Shown here: in pieces, positions 52,531 through 62,144 of the stretch
How positions within the stretch are numbered: the first letter of the stretch is position 1
Layout: each line of letters starts with the position of its first letter
Position numbers and translations under genes: made by a program
Notes under the pieces: generated by a model
Seen by the model: only the letters and a program-made list of their open reading frames with translations
Database searches by the model: none
Told to the model about the DNA's origin: nothing
Source of the DNA: Leptolinea sp.
GTDB taxonomy: Bacteria; Chloroflexota; Anaerolineae; Anaerolineales; Anaerolineaceae
Assembly: GCA_012798535.1 (NCBI GenBank)
Contig: JAAZMZ010000042.1
Span: 1-64,000, forward strand
DNA length: 64,000 bases
Direction of reading: 5' to 3'

Positions 52531-55529
52531 TTCTCGTTCCTTTTTACCGGTAATGTGAACGAGAATGTACTGCCAGTTCCCGGTTCACTTTGCACGTTGA
52601 TCTCTCCGCCAAGCAGTTTTACCAGGCGTTGACATATTGATAATCCCAGACCGGTTCCTTCGTATTGCCGGGTAATTCCAGAATCGATCTGCTGGAATGG
52701 CTTGAAGAGTTTTTGCCTATCCTCAGTTTTGATCCCGATCCCGGTATCAATGACACTGATGCGCAGGAAGTCGGTTTCAGGCCAGCAATCCACCTTTACA
52801 GAACCGTGTTCCGTATATTTGATCGCATTGTTCATAAGGTTCAACAGTATCTGTTCGACGCGCCGCCGGTCGCTGGAGACGACTATATCCGCCTGGCTCA
52901 AATCGGCCGTCAGTTCCAATCCTTTGTTATTTGCCAGCGGACGGACTCGATCAAGGCACCGGCGAATGGATTCGCCGATGTTGAATTCTTCATTGACTAT
53001 CACAACCTGGTCGGCTTCTATTTTTGAGATATCCAGGACGTCATTGATCAACTCGAGAAGATGGCGGGCGCTGCTCTGAACCATGCCCAGTTGTTTTTCC
53101 TGTTCTTCGCTCAGCGGGCCGACCATCTTTTGCAGCAGGATGCCCGTAAAGCCAATAATCGAATTTAGCGGTGTGCGTAATTCATGTGACATGGTTGCCA
53201 GAAAGGCGGATTTCAATCTATCAGCGCTTTCCGCTTTTTTTACTGCGTCCTGCAGGCTGGTATTCAGATCCTGCATGGATTTGTTCAACGCTTCGACCTC
53301 TGAAACCCGTTTCGCGAGTTCGATGGTTCGTTCGTTCACCCTGGCTTCCAATTCACCGGCATGTCGCAGAACCCTTTCATGCAATCCCGCATTTTGAATG
53401 GCGACCGCTGCCTGTGCTGCCAGAGATTCTGCCAGGTTTTGATATTCCCGGGTAAAAAATGCCTTTTCGTCTTTATCGAGCGAGAAATAGCCCAGTATCT
53501 GCCCGCCGGCAATAAGAGGGATTCCGATCCAACTTTTACCATGTCCCTGTCCAGCAATTTTTTCCCAATCGGGAAAGCTACTTGTATCATCCACCACAAA
53601 CATCTGATGTTTGACCAGTATTTTCTGAATGAGAAGATTCTGCGGATAATTCGTATTAATAATTTCGGATATGGATTTATCGGATCCCGGTGTATATCCG
53701 CTCGAAAAGACAATTTCCAGTTTGCCATCTGGTTGAATCAGGATCACCCTGGCTCTGTCATAATGAACGATCTGACTTAAATAACTAAAAAGTACATTTA
53801 AAACAGTTTTCAGATCTAAAGATCGCACCAGCGCAAGATTGGCTGCCTGAATTGTTTCTTTGATATCCAGCGCGATCTTTTCGGCTTCTCTCGAGCGCTG
53901 TAACGCGGCATTGGCTTCAATACGTTCGGTGATATCAGTGATCGTTCCAACATACCCGATCACCTGGTTTTCTGAATTCAGCTCGGGCACGGCCTGCCCG
54001 ATCACGTATGCAATCGATCCATCCGGTTTGAGAAAGCGATAATCAGCCTGAGACTGGCTTTTATTCATTGCTGATCTTTCCCAGTTCTTTTTCAATGACT
54101 CCCGGTCTTCAGGATGAACAACCTTCAACCAGCCTTCGCCCATGGCTTCTTCTGGCGCCAGCCCTGAAATGCTGCTCCAGGTGGGATTAACATAGGTTGT
54201 CATTCCATTTATATCAGTACGGAAGATACCCACAGGAGAAACCCTGGCGAGTGTGTGGTAACGCTCTTCACTTTCTCGAAGATCTCTTTCCGCCTGTTTC
54301 TTTGCAGAAATATCTCGAATGATGGCAATTACCTCGGTATCTCCGATCGCAGAATACCGGGCTTCATAATCCCTCTGTTTGCCATCTACAGACAATTCGT
54401 ATTCCAGCACCTGGATTTGCCGGGTACTGATGGCCAGCCGAACTTTCTCCAGAGTTTGTTCGGCCAGGTTTGGGGGAAGCACATCAACGGCTTTTTTCCC
54501 AAGAAATTCGCGAGGCGTGGTGAGCAGGTCATTTTCCGTTGAGGTATGGTAATCCAGGAAAATTCCATCACGGCTGATCCGGAAAAGTAGATCAGGATAG
54601 TTTTCGAGCAGTGTTCTATAACGCAGTTCACTGGCGGCCAGTTTCTTTGTTTGCCGTCGGACTTCCAATCTTGAAGTGACAATAACCGCCACAAGGAAGA
54701 AAATGAAACTCCCGGCAGCCAGTAAAAAAGTATTAACCCAGGCAGGGGTGACCTCAACAGGTTTTTCTCCAAAATAAGTATCCAGAGCCTGATAGTAGAT
54801 GGATTTCGGGTCTACCTTCAATTGTTGGATATCATGATCGATCGTTTTGATCAGATAAGGAGTCAGTTCTGCATCTTTTGTCAGGGCAAATCTTATCTGC
54901 GTCGGCTGGATGATGATGGGTGTGCGGCTGACATTGTATTTTATTTCGTTTAGATCCCCGAAATCCTTATTGGTGACACCGGCATCCACAGCCTTTTTTT
55001 GCAGCGCCTCAAAAACATCCGTGTAATTGGACTTACCGATGAAATTGCAATGCACATCGAACTTTTTGGCAAGTTCCTTGATTCCTTCCGGGCCGTCAAA
55101 ATTCAGACTGCCATTAAGCCCCGCAACAGTCTTCCCCTCCAGATCTAGAATTGTCTCAATTCTCTGTCCATTGGGGGTATATATTCTCGCCCAGCTTGTC
55201 AGAATTGATTCTGAATTGAAGGCGAATTTTTCCCCCCGCTCAGTTGTCCAACCAACATCCGGCAGGATATCAATTTCATTGGATTCCAACCGCTGAAGCC
55301 CCTCTTCCCAGGTGCCGTATACCCAGGTAATCTGCCATCCTTCTTTCCTGGCTATATATTTAATAATCTCAGGCCAGAATCCTCCTGCATTTCCATCGGC
55401 GGTTGTAAATATCTTGGGGGGATTTTCGTACACACCCACGCGAATCGAATAACTCTGAGGGATGGTGGTCAACCCCATCAGGTTTAAACTGATTAATAAA
55501 ATGGAAAATATCAGGAAAATCCGGCGCAT
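52527..55529 (-). CDS. Sensor histidine kinase with periplasmic solute-binding domain, two PAS and one GAF domain
   Basis: 1000 residues. Signal anchor (residues 1-25), a periplasmic SBP_bac_3-like domain (about 28-262: 'RVGVYENPPKIF', 'GGFWPEII', 'DILPDVGWT'), one membrane helix (about 272-292), PAS 1 (~305-425), PAS 2 (~430-550), GAF (~575-715), a coiled coil, HisKA ('FLATMSHELRTPLNS') and HATPase ('NAIKYTEHG', 'DTGIGI', 'GTGLGLSI'). It should sense an extracytoplasmic amino-acid-like ligand and phosphorylate the adjacent regulators. ATG 55529 has AGGA 6 bases upstream; a TTG at 55550 is the alternative. No receiver domain is fused. Confidence 0.9.
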   Translation of the reverse strand: MRRIFLIFSILLISLNLMGLTTIPQSYSIRVGVYENPPKIFTTADGNAGGFWPEIIKYIARKEGWQITWVYGTWEEGLQRLESNEIDILPDVGWTTERGEKFAFNSESILTSWARIYTPNGQRIETILDLEGKTVAGLNGSLNFDGPEGIKELAKKFDVHCNFIGKSNYTDVFEALQKKAVDAGVTNKDFGDLNEIKYNVSRTPIIIQPTQIRFALTKDAELTPYLIKTIDHDIQQLKVDPKSIYYQALDTYFGEKPVEVTPAWVNTFLLAAGSFIFFLVAVIVTSRLEVRRQTKKLAASELRYRTLLENYPDLLFRISRDGIFLDYHTSTENDLLTTPREFLGKKAVDVLPPNLAEQTLEKVRLAISTRQIQVLEYELSVDGKQRDYEARYSAIGDTEVIAIIRDISAKKQAERDLRESEERYHTLARVSPVGIFRTDINGMTTYVNPTWSSISGLAPEEAMGEGWLKVVHPEDRESLKKNWERSAMNKSQSQADYRFLKPDGSIAYVIGQAVPELNSENQVIGYVGTITDITERIEANAALQRSREAEKIALDIKETIQAANLALVRSLDLKTVLNVLFSYLSQIVHYDRARVILIQPDGKLEIVFSSGYTPGSDKSISEIINTNYPQNLLIQKILVKHQMFVVDDTSSFPDWEKIAGQGHGKSWIGIPLIAGGQILGYFSLDKDEKAFFTREYQNLAESLAAQAAVAIQNAGLHERVLRHAGELEARVNERTIELAKRVSEVEALNKSMQDLNTSLQDAVKKAESADRLKSAFLATMSHELRTPLNSIIGFTGILLQKMVGPLSEEQEKQLGMVQSSARHLLELINDVLDISKIEADQVVIVNEEFNIGESIRRCLDRVRPLANNKGLELTADLSQADIVVSSDRRRVEQILLNLMNNAIKYTEHGSVKVDCWPETDFLRISVIDTGIGIKTEDRQKLFKPFQQIDSGITRQYEGTGLGLSICQRLVKLLGGEINVQSEPGTGSTFSFTLPVKRNEK

Positions 55530-56154
55530 GTTATTCCTATGATTATGCAATCAATTGCGCAACGGTAATGAAGGGTATATCACAGAGAAGTTCCGGCCTA
55601 TATCCGTGAATACTCACTTTTCCTGTCCTTTCAGGCAGATGAATTCGCAAACATAGCCCTGAGAATATTTTTCTGTATGTTTTACCTGAGATCAATAGTA
55701 GCAGAAAAACCGGGTTAGCAGTATCAAAATGACATAAAATTTGAATGATTCTGACGATTTTGTGTAGCTAAATTCCCATAGTTTATTCAAGAAGGGTTCT
55801 GTGTGAAAACATATAGCCAGCCAACTTCCCACCTGAAACCCTGTATGTCATTTTTTATTCCGCAAGGCGTTACTTTCCGGAAGGGTTCATTTTCCCGGGT
55901 CTAGAGTGGGTACGGTCATCGAGCTGGATGACGGCCTGTGGCAGGTTTTCCGGGAAATGGTAATCGATCCCCCGGGGAAAAAGTCGACGACCCTGCCGGT
56001 CGATAGAGTTGACCTTCCCGGTGCCATATATTGAAGACGCACTAATCTATGCGCAGTCTTGCGCCATGCGTTTTATAACCGCACGATCCGATCCAGGCAG
56101 CGTTTCGGCTCGCATCATTCCCTGTGATGCTCTTTCCAGATTCCCGGAATCAGG
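55530..56154. other. 625-bp stretch without an intact gene; coding-like fragment at 55906-56034
   Basis: The part next to the kinase is AT-rich and probably carries its promoter. From about 55900 the composition becomes GC-rich and coding-like. A 42-codon plus-strand frame (GTG 55906 to TGA 56034) reads 'GTVIELDDGLWQVFREMVID...', and another 30-codon frame follows at 56067. Neither has a ribosome binding site or a recognised family. They look like remnants of a lost gene. Confidence 0.35.
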
Positions 56155-56517
56155 TTAAACCGCCGATGCCGTCCGTTGTTTCTCTCTCCAACTCAATAAA
56201 AAGAGCAAACCAATCAACACCAGTGGGCCGGTGATCGCGGCGTGCACGGACCAGTGCCCGTCCAGATTGGCCAGCGAGTAGGTCAATCCCAGCAATGGAT
56301 AGATGACCGTGCCCACCAGCTCCCGGCGCCAGCTTACCACAAGCAGCAAGATTAACAAAAAGGATGGAATGTTGTGAATAAGAAAGCCGCCGATCCTTTC
56401 CGACAGACTGGCATCCATATCAAATACGTCGAATGAAAACAGCGCGACAAACAATACCATCAGAATTCCCAGCACACGGGGTGCCCAGTAAACAAATCCG
56501 GTTTTTCTTGTTTTCAT
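56155..56517 (-). CDS. Small membrane protein of unknown function
   Basis: 120 residues with four predicted membrane helices: 'VLGILMVLFVALFSFDVFD', 'IHNIPSFLLILLLVVSW', 'VIYPLLGLTYSLANL' and 'AITGPLVLIGLLFLLSW'. This pattern of a short four-helix protein with a Phe-Asp-Val-Phe turn occurs in many bacteria as a conserved hypothetical family; no function is known to me. ATG 56517 is preferred because GGGGAGGAG lies about ten bases upstream; a start at 56547 would lie before that site. It is downstream of rtcB by 60 bases on the same strand. Confidence 0.7.
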   Translation of the reverse strand: MKTRKTGFVYWAPRVLGILMVLFVALFSFDVFDMDASLSERIGGFLIHNIPSFLLILLLVVSWRRELVGTVIYPLLGLTYSLANLDGHWSVHAAITGPLVLIGLLFLLSWREKQRTASAV

Positions 56518-56577
56518 AGCTCTTACTCCTCCCCTGTCTGTTCTCATAATAGCACAGGATACTTACTTTTTCACAAT

Positions 56578-57720
56578 TTAGCCTTTGATCACGGCGAGCG
56601 GCCACAGCCGGGTGATAACCTTCACCAGGTCGCTCTGTTGTTCCATGACCTCATCAATATCTTTATACGCACCGGGGGCTTCCTCCAACTCTCGCCTTGA
56701 ACGCATTCCATGAAGGATCCCTTTCATCTTCTGCAGTTCCACCTCCAGATCCAATTTACGGGTGGCCTCATTCCGCCCCATTCTCCGCCCGGCGCCGTGT
56801 GAAGAGGATTGAAAACTCTCTTCATTACCCAGGCCTTCGGTGATATAGCTATGCGCACCCATAGAGCCGGGAATGATGCCCGCCTGCCCCTGCCGCGCAG
56901 ATGTCGCGCCTTTGCGGTGCACCAGCACCTCATGCCCGAAATGGCTTTCCACGGCCGCGTAATTATGGTGAATGTTCACGCTGTAAGTGCCCACCCCGCC
57001 GGTGATGGCCGTGATGGCCTGCAGGCTGCGTTCGACCATTAACGCCCGGTTTGCGCGAGCAAAATCCAGACAGTAGTTCATGGCCGTCAGGTATTCCTGC
57101 CCTTGCGCTGAATCCACCGGCAGGTATGATAGATCGGAATCCGGCAGACTGATCTTGCCTCTGGCACTCAGAATTTTTGCCTGAAGATGATATTCACGGG
57201 CAGCCTTCAAACCGAAATTACGGCTGCCGGAGTGGATCATCAACCAGATGAAGCCATCATCACCCTGTTGCAGCTCGATGAAATGGTTGCCGCCGCCGAG
57301 TGTTCCAAGCTGATGACGTGCGGAAAACAATTCCTCCTGAATGATGCGGATATCCGGTGCGCGGTCAAATCCGTCCCAGGGCTGCGCATCCGGGTGGTGT
57401 TTGAAACCCACCGGTATCACACTTCGGATGATGGCCAGGATTTCGTGCAATTCGTCCTGACTGATTTTCGTCAGGCTCGTGCGTACGGCAGCCATGCCGC
57501 AGCCAATATCCACCCCGACGGCATTGGGGATCACCATTTCCCGGGTGGCCAGCACTCCTCCGATGGGCATGCCATACCCGGTGTGCGCATCGGGCATGAT
57601 GGCCACCCAGCGGAAAGCGAAGGGCAGATTCGCCAGATTGCGCACCTGCTGCATGGCCACCGCATCAATCTGCGTGGCCCATAATTTGATCGGGATACGT
57701 TCGGTGGAAATTATCTGCAT
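56578..57720 (-). CDS. rtcB: RNA-splicing ligase RtcB
   Basis: 380 residues, complete short-form RtcB. Mn2+ ligands are visible in 'GVDIGCGMAA' (Asp71, Cys74), 'LGTLGGGNHFIEL' and 'MIHSGSRNFG'; the guanylylated histidine is in 'SSSHGAGRRMGR' near residue 310. It joins 3'-phosphate or 2',3'-cyclic-phosphate RNA ends to 5'-OH ends with GTP. No archease or rtcA/rtcR gene is adjacent, so it appears to stand apart from a repair operon. Confidence 0.93.
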   Translation of the reverse strand: MQIISTERIPIKLWATQIDAVAMQQVRNLANLPFAFRWVAIMPDAHTGYGMPIGGVLATREMVIPNAVGVDIGCGMAAVRTSLTKISQDELHEILAIIRSVIPVGFKHHPDAQPWDGFDRAPDIRIIQEELFSARHQLGTLGGGNHFIELQQGDDGFIWLMIHSGSRNFGLKAAREYHLQAKILSARGKISLPDSDLSYLPVDSAQGQEYLTAMNYCLDFARANRALMVERSLQAITAITGGVGTYSVNIHHNYAAVESHFGHEVLVHRKGATSARQGQAGIIPGSMGAHSYITEGLGNEESFQSSSHGAGRRMGRNEATRKLDLEVELQKMKGILHGMRSRRELEEAPGAYKDIDEVMEQQSDLVKVITRLWPLAVIKG

Positions 57721-57863
57721 AATCTCAGGGTAACACTATATACGGAAAAAAGACCTTCTAGTTTTTCATCATACAGAATACTGGAGGATTCCTGAGAGAA
57801 CGCACTCATATATTAATGAAGGTTCTTTTGCGGTGTCCCTGAGGGTCACCCCTTCTCAGCGGG

Positions 57864-58835
57864 TTATAATGCGGCCGGTTCGGATTCCAGTTGCGGATCT
57901 CTTTCAAAAATCCGCATGATCCCCACTCCGCCCAGAACGAAAAGGCTCCCCACGATCTGGATAAAAGTCATCTGTTCGCCCAGCAGCAAAAAAGCGATGA
58001 CCGCTGTAAACACCGGTTCGGTCGAGACGATCAGGTTGGCCACACTGGACGGCAGATAACCCAGGCTCACGTTGTACAGCCCAAATCCGGCCACCGTCGG
58101 TCCGGCTGCCAGCATGATCAGTACCCCCCACCCTGCCCAGGCGTTCCTAAGCCAGAATAGATCTGCCGGTTGCGCGGCTGTTCCGGGCAGTTTTCCCCCA
58201 AATATCAGATTGAAGAACAACAGGAAACAGGCGGCAAATGAAAAAGTGTACAAAATGGTCACCCAGGCATTCAGTCCGCGGTTGGCGGCTGTGCGTCCCA
58301 TCAGGCTGTAGGCGGCATAAGCCAGTCCCGAGATCACGCCGGTGAAAATCCCCAACAGGTTGCTTTGCCAGGCAGAAGCATTATAGGCGCCGGCAACCAG
58401 CACACATCCTCCCAGGCTCATGGCAACAGCCAGAATCTTGATCCATCCCAGCTTTTCTTTGAGCAGCCACCAGCCCAGCAAGGCGGTGAAAGCCGCCGAG
58501 GAATACACCAGTACGGTGGATACCGCCGCACCATTCAAGACAACCGAGTTGGTCCACAGGGAGTTGAATATTGCCAGCACCAGACCATAGATAACAAAGT
58601 ACAGCAGGTCTCGCTTTTGCACGTGCAGACCGGCCGGCTTCATTATTCCCAACACCAGCAGCAATGTGACGGCCACAAAACTATCCCGCCAGAACGCCAG
58701 CACAAGCGCCGGCAGGTGGTATCGGGTGGAAAGATGGCTGATAAAGATGGCGGTGGTCGATAGAATGACGGCCGCCGCGAAAGCGATCAGGTAACCGCGG
58801 GTGGTGCGTTGTTTGCCTATGTGATCTGGAGTCAT
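57864..58835 (-). CDS. EamA/DMT-superfamily transporter
   Basis: 323 residues, ten membrane helices in two EamA repeats (first about 15-150, second about 160-310), with 'SLGGCVLVAGAYN' and 'VFTAVIAFLLLGEQMTFIQIVGSLFVLGGV' closing each half. The family exports or imports small metabolites such as amino acids or nucleotide precursors; the substrate cannot be predicted. Only a weak ribosome binding site precedes the ATG. Confidence 0.88.
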   Translation of the reverse strand: MTPDHIGKQRTTRGYLIAFAAAVILSTTAIFISHLSTRYHLPALVLAFWRDSFVAVTLLLVLGIMKPAGLHVQKRDLLYFVIYGLVLAIFNSLWTNSVVLNGAAVSTVLVYSSAAFTALLGWWLLKEKLGWIKILAVAMSLGGCVLVAGAYNASAWQSNLLGIFTGVISGLAYAAYSLMGRTAANRGLNAWVTILYTFSFAACFLLFFNLIFGGKLPGTAAQPADLFWLRNAWAGWGVLIMLAAGPTVAGFGLYNVSLGYLPSSVANLIVSTEPVFTAVIAFLLLGEQMTFIQIVGSLFVLGGVGIMRIFERDPQLESEPAAL

Positions 58836-58960
58836 AGGCGAAAATTTTACTACATCCTTAGGGGGGTATCAGTTCTCGATTGCATCGCATCCAACAAATT
58901 TCATCGCAAGGAAAACGGTGTTCCTGCAATCTGAAAGGATATTTCCCGATCGGGGATGCA

Positions 58961-60571
58961 TCAGGTCGAAGAAATCTTAAACCGGCCAACCATAATTTGC
59001 AGTTCACCGGCCAAATCGGCCAGAGACCGCGCCGAGGTTGAGACTTCCTCCACCTGCCCGGACATTTCTTCAGTGGCGGCGGAGACCTGTTCGACAGCCG
59101 CCGAGTTTTGTTCGCTGATAGATGCGATGGATTCCATGGATTCGGTCAATTCAGTTGAATCGACCTGCATCTGGCGGGTCGCTGCTGTATTCTGCTGGAC
59201 AACCGCGGTGACGGAATCGACTGAAGTCACCAGCTCCTCAGCCAACTGGCTCATCTGCCCGGCAGCCTCCCCCGATTCCACCGCCTGATGGTTGACATTT
59301 TGCGCAGCATTAAGAATATCCAGCAGGGCTGCTCCGGCACGATTGGCGCTTTTTACACCGATCTCCACCTCCCGCGCGCCTTCATTCATGGCCAGCACGG
59401 CATTTTTCACCGTCTGTTGAATACCGGTGATAAGCGTCCCGATTTCTTTGGTGGCCAGCGAGGAGCGTTCCGCCAATTTGCGGACCTCATCTGCCACCAC
59501 GGCAAATCCTTTGCCATGTTCTCCGGCTCTGGCCGCCTCAATCGCCGCATTCAACGCCAGAAGATTGGTCTGTGAGGCAATATCTTCGATGGTTTCCAGG
59601 ATGGTGTTGATCTCTTCGGATCGTTTACCCATTTCTTCGACCCGCTGCGCGGAGATATCTACTTTTTGTTTTATCGTTCCCATACATTCAAGAGTTTCAT
59701 CCATGGTATGTGTTCCGGATCGGGCGGCTTCCGCTGTGCTTTCTGAATTTGTCTTGACGGTTATGGCATTTTCAGCCACCTGCCGGATGGATGAGTTGAT
59801 CTGACCGGTCACCTCCGCCGCTTTGGAGATAGCTTCGCTCTGTTCCCGAGCACCTCTTTCCACGCTCTGTATTGCCCTCGACATTTCTTCAATGGAGGAA
59901 AGTGTTTTGGTTATGGAATTTGCCTGATCCAATGTCCCCACGGCTATCTGCTGAATGGTGGTACTGATCTGACCGGTGACCATGCCGGCCTGATGCGCCG
60001 CGTTGGCCAGTTTTTCCGAGGATTCCGCCAGTTGTCTTGAATTTTTTGCCACCTTCTCAACCATCTCACGCAGGTTGGCAGTCATGCGTGAAAAAGAGAT
60101 TCCCAGCAGGTCCATCTCGCTGCGCGGATAAATTGTCTTCGATAGGTCGCCTTCCGCCAGGAAAGCTGAAACCTCAGCGATTTCTTTCTGATATTCCTTA
60201 ATGGAATTCAGCGACCTGGCAATATCACCAATCTCATCGTTCGAATGGATACCAAAATCCTGATCAAGATCACCGGTTTGCATTTTCGACGCAATTTCCA
60301 TGATTTTTCTGGCAGGATTCACCAGGGTTTTGAGAATCCAGACATGCAATCCAAAAATGGTCGGCAGAATTATGGCGACTGCCAGTATCAGGCGTCCGGT
60401 GGTCAATCCTTCACGCCCCATCATAAAACCCACGTTACCCAGGATAATGGTGACGAATGCAGTCAGTATCGTGATTCGGATGGCGATACCGCGCCTGTAA
60501 ATGGCACGCATGATCAATAAAAGGGTTGCGCTTCCAATAACGGTTGTGCCAAAAACAATGAGATATTCCAT
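58961..60571 (-). CDS. Methyl-accepting chemotaxis protein without a periplasmic sensor
   Basis: 536 residues. Three closely spaced N-terminal helices (about 5-25, 32-50, 60-82) are followed by a HAMP domain ('[20 protein letters not shown]', a second HAMP-like unit near 140-190) and a long coiled-coil signalling domain. The CheA/CheW-binding hairpin is '[40 protein letters not shown]', quoted here only by its hallmark '[19 protein letters not shown]'. With no extracytoplasmic domain it may sense membrane or cytoplasmic cues. GGAGG six bases before the ATG supports the start. No other che genes are in the window. Confidence 0.9.
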   Translation of the reverse strand: MEYLIVFGTTVIGSATLLLIMRAIYRRGIAIRITILTAFVTIILGNVGFMMGREGLTTGRLILAVAIILPTIFGLHVWILKTLVNPARKIMEIASKMQTGDLDQDFGIHSNDEIGDIARSLNSIKEYQKEIAEVSAFLAEGDLSKTIYPRSEMDLLGISFSRMTANLREMVEKVAKNSRQLAESSEKLANAAHQAGMVTGQISTTIQQIAVGTLDQANSITKTLSSIEEMSRAIQSVERGAREQSEAISKAAEVTGQINSSIRQVAENAITVKTNSESTAEAARSGTHTMDETLECMGTIKQKVDISAQRVEEMGKRSEEINTILETIEDIASQTNLLALNAAIEAARAGEHGKGFAVVADEVRKLAERSSLATKEIGTLITGIQQTVKNAVLAMNEGAREVEIGVKSANRAGAALLDILNAAQNVNHQAVESGEAAGQMSQLAEELVTSVDSVTAVVQQNTAATRQMQVDSTELTESMESIASISEQNSAAVEQVSAATEEMSGQVEEVSTSARSLADLAGELQIMVGRFKISST

Positions 60572-60872
60572 TCAGACCTCCATTGCCTGCATTTCCCCAC
60601 TTTGAATATGAATCATACAGGTGCAATCAGCCGGAATCGTAGTTTTCAATATTTTCCCGTTCTTTCGGTTCAATATAACAGCCCCTGAGATAACAGAAGC
60701 CTGTATTTGCTGCCCTTTTGAAGCAGATCGGATTCTTCGCATATTAAATTACAGAAAGTTGGATTGAAAATTACCAGATCAGTTTGATCATGACCCAACA
60801 TTATCTTAACAATTACGTTTCCTGTTGCAATAAAAATAGGATAAAGGTGGAAAAAATCAATGCATGGAATGG
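60572..60872. promoter_or_regulatory. 301-bp intergenic region upstream of the chemotaxis receptor
   Basis: It lies between the receptor start and the terminator of the zinc-ribbon gene, both on the minus strand, so the receptor promoter should be here. No strong -35/-10 pair, repeat or gene was identified. Confidence 0.3.
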
Positions 60873-60874
60873 AA

Positions 60875-60916
60875 AATAAAAGAGGCGGATGGTTGAAACT
60901 GCCCATCCGCCTCTTT
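60875..60916 (-). terminator. Terminator of the zinc-ribbon protein gene
   Basis: Perfect 14-bp stem AAAGAGGCGGATGG / CCATCCGCCTCTTT (60879-60892, 60903-60916) with a 10-base loop. On the minus strand it is followed by TTATTTT, 6 bases after the stop codon of the 54-residue gene. Confidence 0.88.
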
Positions 60917-60922
60917 CTCGTT

Positions 60923-61087
60923 CTATTTCTTATCCTTCGGGAGGATTTTCATCACGGTAGTGCCGCATACAGCACATTTGCCTTTGACAGCATTGGCACC
61001 ATTCTTCAAGACGGTCTTTTCCGCCCCCACAATGGTCTGCTTTGACTTACATTTCAGGCAATAGGATTCATATTTCACGTCAGCCAT
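60923..61087 (-). CDS. Small zinc-ribbon protein (DUF5679-like), 54 residues
   Basis: The protein starts MADVKYESYCLKCKSK and contains two CxxC pairs, 'YCLKCK' (Cys10, Cys13) and 'CAVCG' (Cys38, Cys41), spaced as in a zinc ribbon, with 'VLKNGANAVKG' between them. This matches the DUF5679 pattern common in Chloroflexota and Actinobacteria. AAGGAG lies 8 bases before the ATG and a strong terminator follows immediately, so it is a real, independently expressed gene. Function unknown. Confidence 0.9.
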   Translation of the reverse strand: MADVKYESYCLKCKSKQTIVGAEKTVLKNGANAVKGKCAVCGTTVMKILPKDKK

Positions 61088-61184
61088 TAGTCTTTCTCCT
61101 TTCTGATAAGAATTGAATAAGACATCGGAAGCCTGGGCAACCGATGGTCATTCCCGATTGTCTTACGTTACCACCATTTAACAT

Positions 61185-62069
61185 TCATTCCTCTGACTCG
61201 TCCTCGAATTCAACTGGATACCAGCGTTCTGCTTCGGGCAGGTGTAAACTATCCTGGTCTTCCGGGGTAAGCGGATCATCCATTCGAACCAGCAAAGTGA
61301 TGCCGGCTGTGCGCACACCATTGGGAGTCATCATGCGTCGAACGGTATACCGTAAAAAGTATTTTTTCACAAGCTCACCACCCAGCACATCTTTTACAGT
61401 TCTGACAGAAACGTTTGCTTTGGTGGCGATTTCAGCCATATCTGTTTCCACCCGATTGCGAAGCTCGCCGGTTTTCGGGTTCCAATAACACATGCTGCGG
61501 GTGGCCAGGATGACCGCCAGGGCTGAATGCCCGATTAGCGGCAGCCAGTGTTCAAAGAAATACAGGGTCAGGAATAAACCCCGTTCTGGTTGGACAACAC
61601 GCGCCCGCTCACTGCCATAGGCTCTTGCCAGCAAAATCTTACGGGGTGATGCCTCACCTGGAACAGGCTCCTTCTGCGGTTCCCGAGCGTGATCATCGAT
61701 CTCCCCGGGATTATTCGTAGAAACCTGCCGGGTTGGATATTTGTTTCGGGGTGCTGATTCGCCTGGCTCCTCGTGGAAGAATTCATTGACCACTGTCAAT
61801 TTCAATTTGACAGGCGCCGGCAGCATTCCCTCCAGAATGCTGATCAAACGACTGCGTAACCGGGTCTCCACCCAGTCGCGTCCATAGGTATTTCGCGCGC
61901 CGACGGTAAAAACTCCTTCCCGGTAGCTGACCGGTTTAAGCGGACGAATCCACGTCTCAAAACTGGTCCTGTCCATTTCGGACTGCAATTGACCGAGAAC
62001 CATTTCCCATGCATCGTCTACCGATGAAGCGCTCAATGTGTATGGCCGGGTCTGTATCAGTTGGTCCAT
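61185..62069 (-). CDS. DnaA domain-I-like protein with a C-terminal helix-turn-helix region
   Basis: 294 residues. Residues ~15-95 resemble DnaA domain I/DnaA_N ('AWEMVLGQLQSEMDRTSFETWIRPLKPV', cited by its core 'SFETWIRPLKPV', and 'FTVGARNTYGRDWVETRL'). A charged linker (~100-150) leads to a domain with 'MAEIATKANVSVRTVKDVL', a helix-turn-helix typical of replication or regulatory proteins. There is no AAA+ motor in this protein, unlike real DnaA. It is 75 bases downstream of a 111-residue gene and the ExeA-type ATPase, suggesting the three work together. Confidence 0.75.
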   Translation of the reverse strand: MDQLIQTRPYTLSASSVDDAWEMVLGQLQSEMDRTSFETWIRPLKPVSYREGVFTVGARNTYGRDWVETRLRSRLISILEGMLPAPVKLKLTVVNEFFHEEPGESAPRNKYPTRQVSTNNPGEIDDHAREPQKEPVPGEASPRKILLARAYGSERARVVQPERGLFLTLYFFEHWLPLIGHSALAVILATRSMCYWNPKTGELRNRVETDMAEIATKANVSVRTVKDVLGGELVKKYFLRYTVRRMMTPNGVRTAGITLLVRMDDPLTPEDQDSLHLPEAERWYPVEFEDESEE

Positions 62070-62144
62070 GGGTTAGGAGTTTTCTCCCGAAATAAAGAAG
62101 GGGTTATTTCTTCCGTTAATTGAGGGGGTTAATGGAAGAATTAA

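Noticed and set aside
57820-57860. Hairpin GGTGtCCCT/AGGGtCACC after the EamA gene as a terminator
   Set aside because: It has a mismatch and no T-run on the minus strand, so evidence is too weak.
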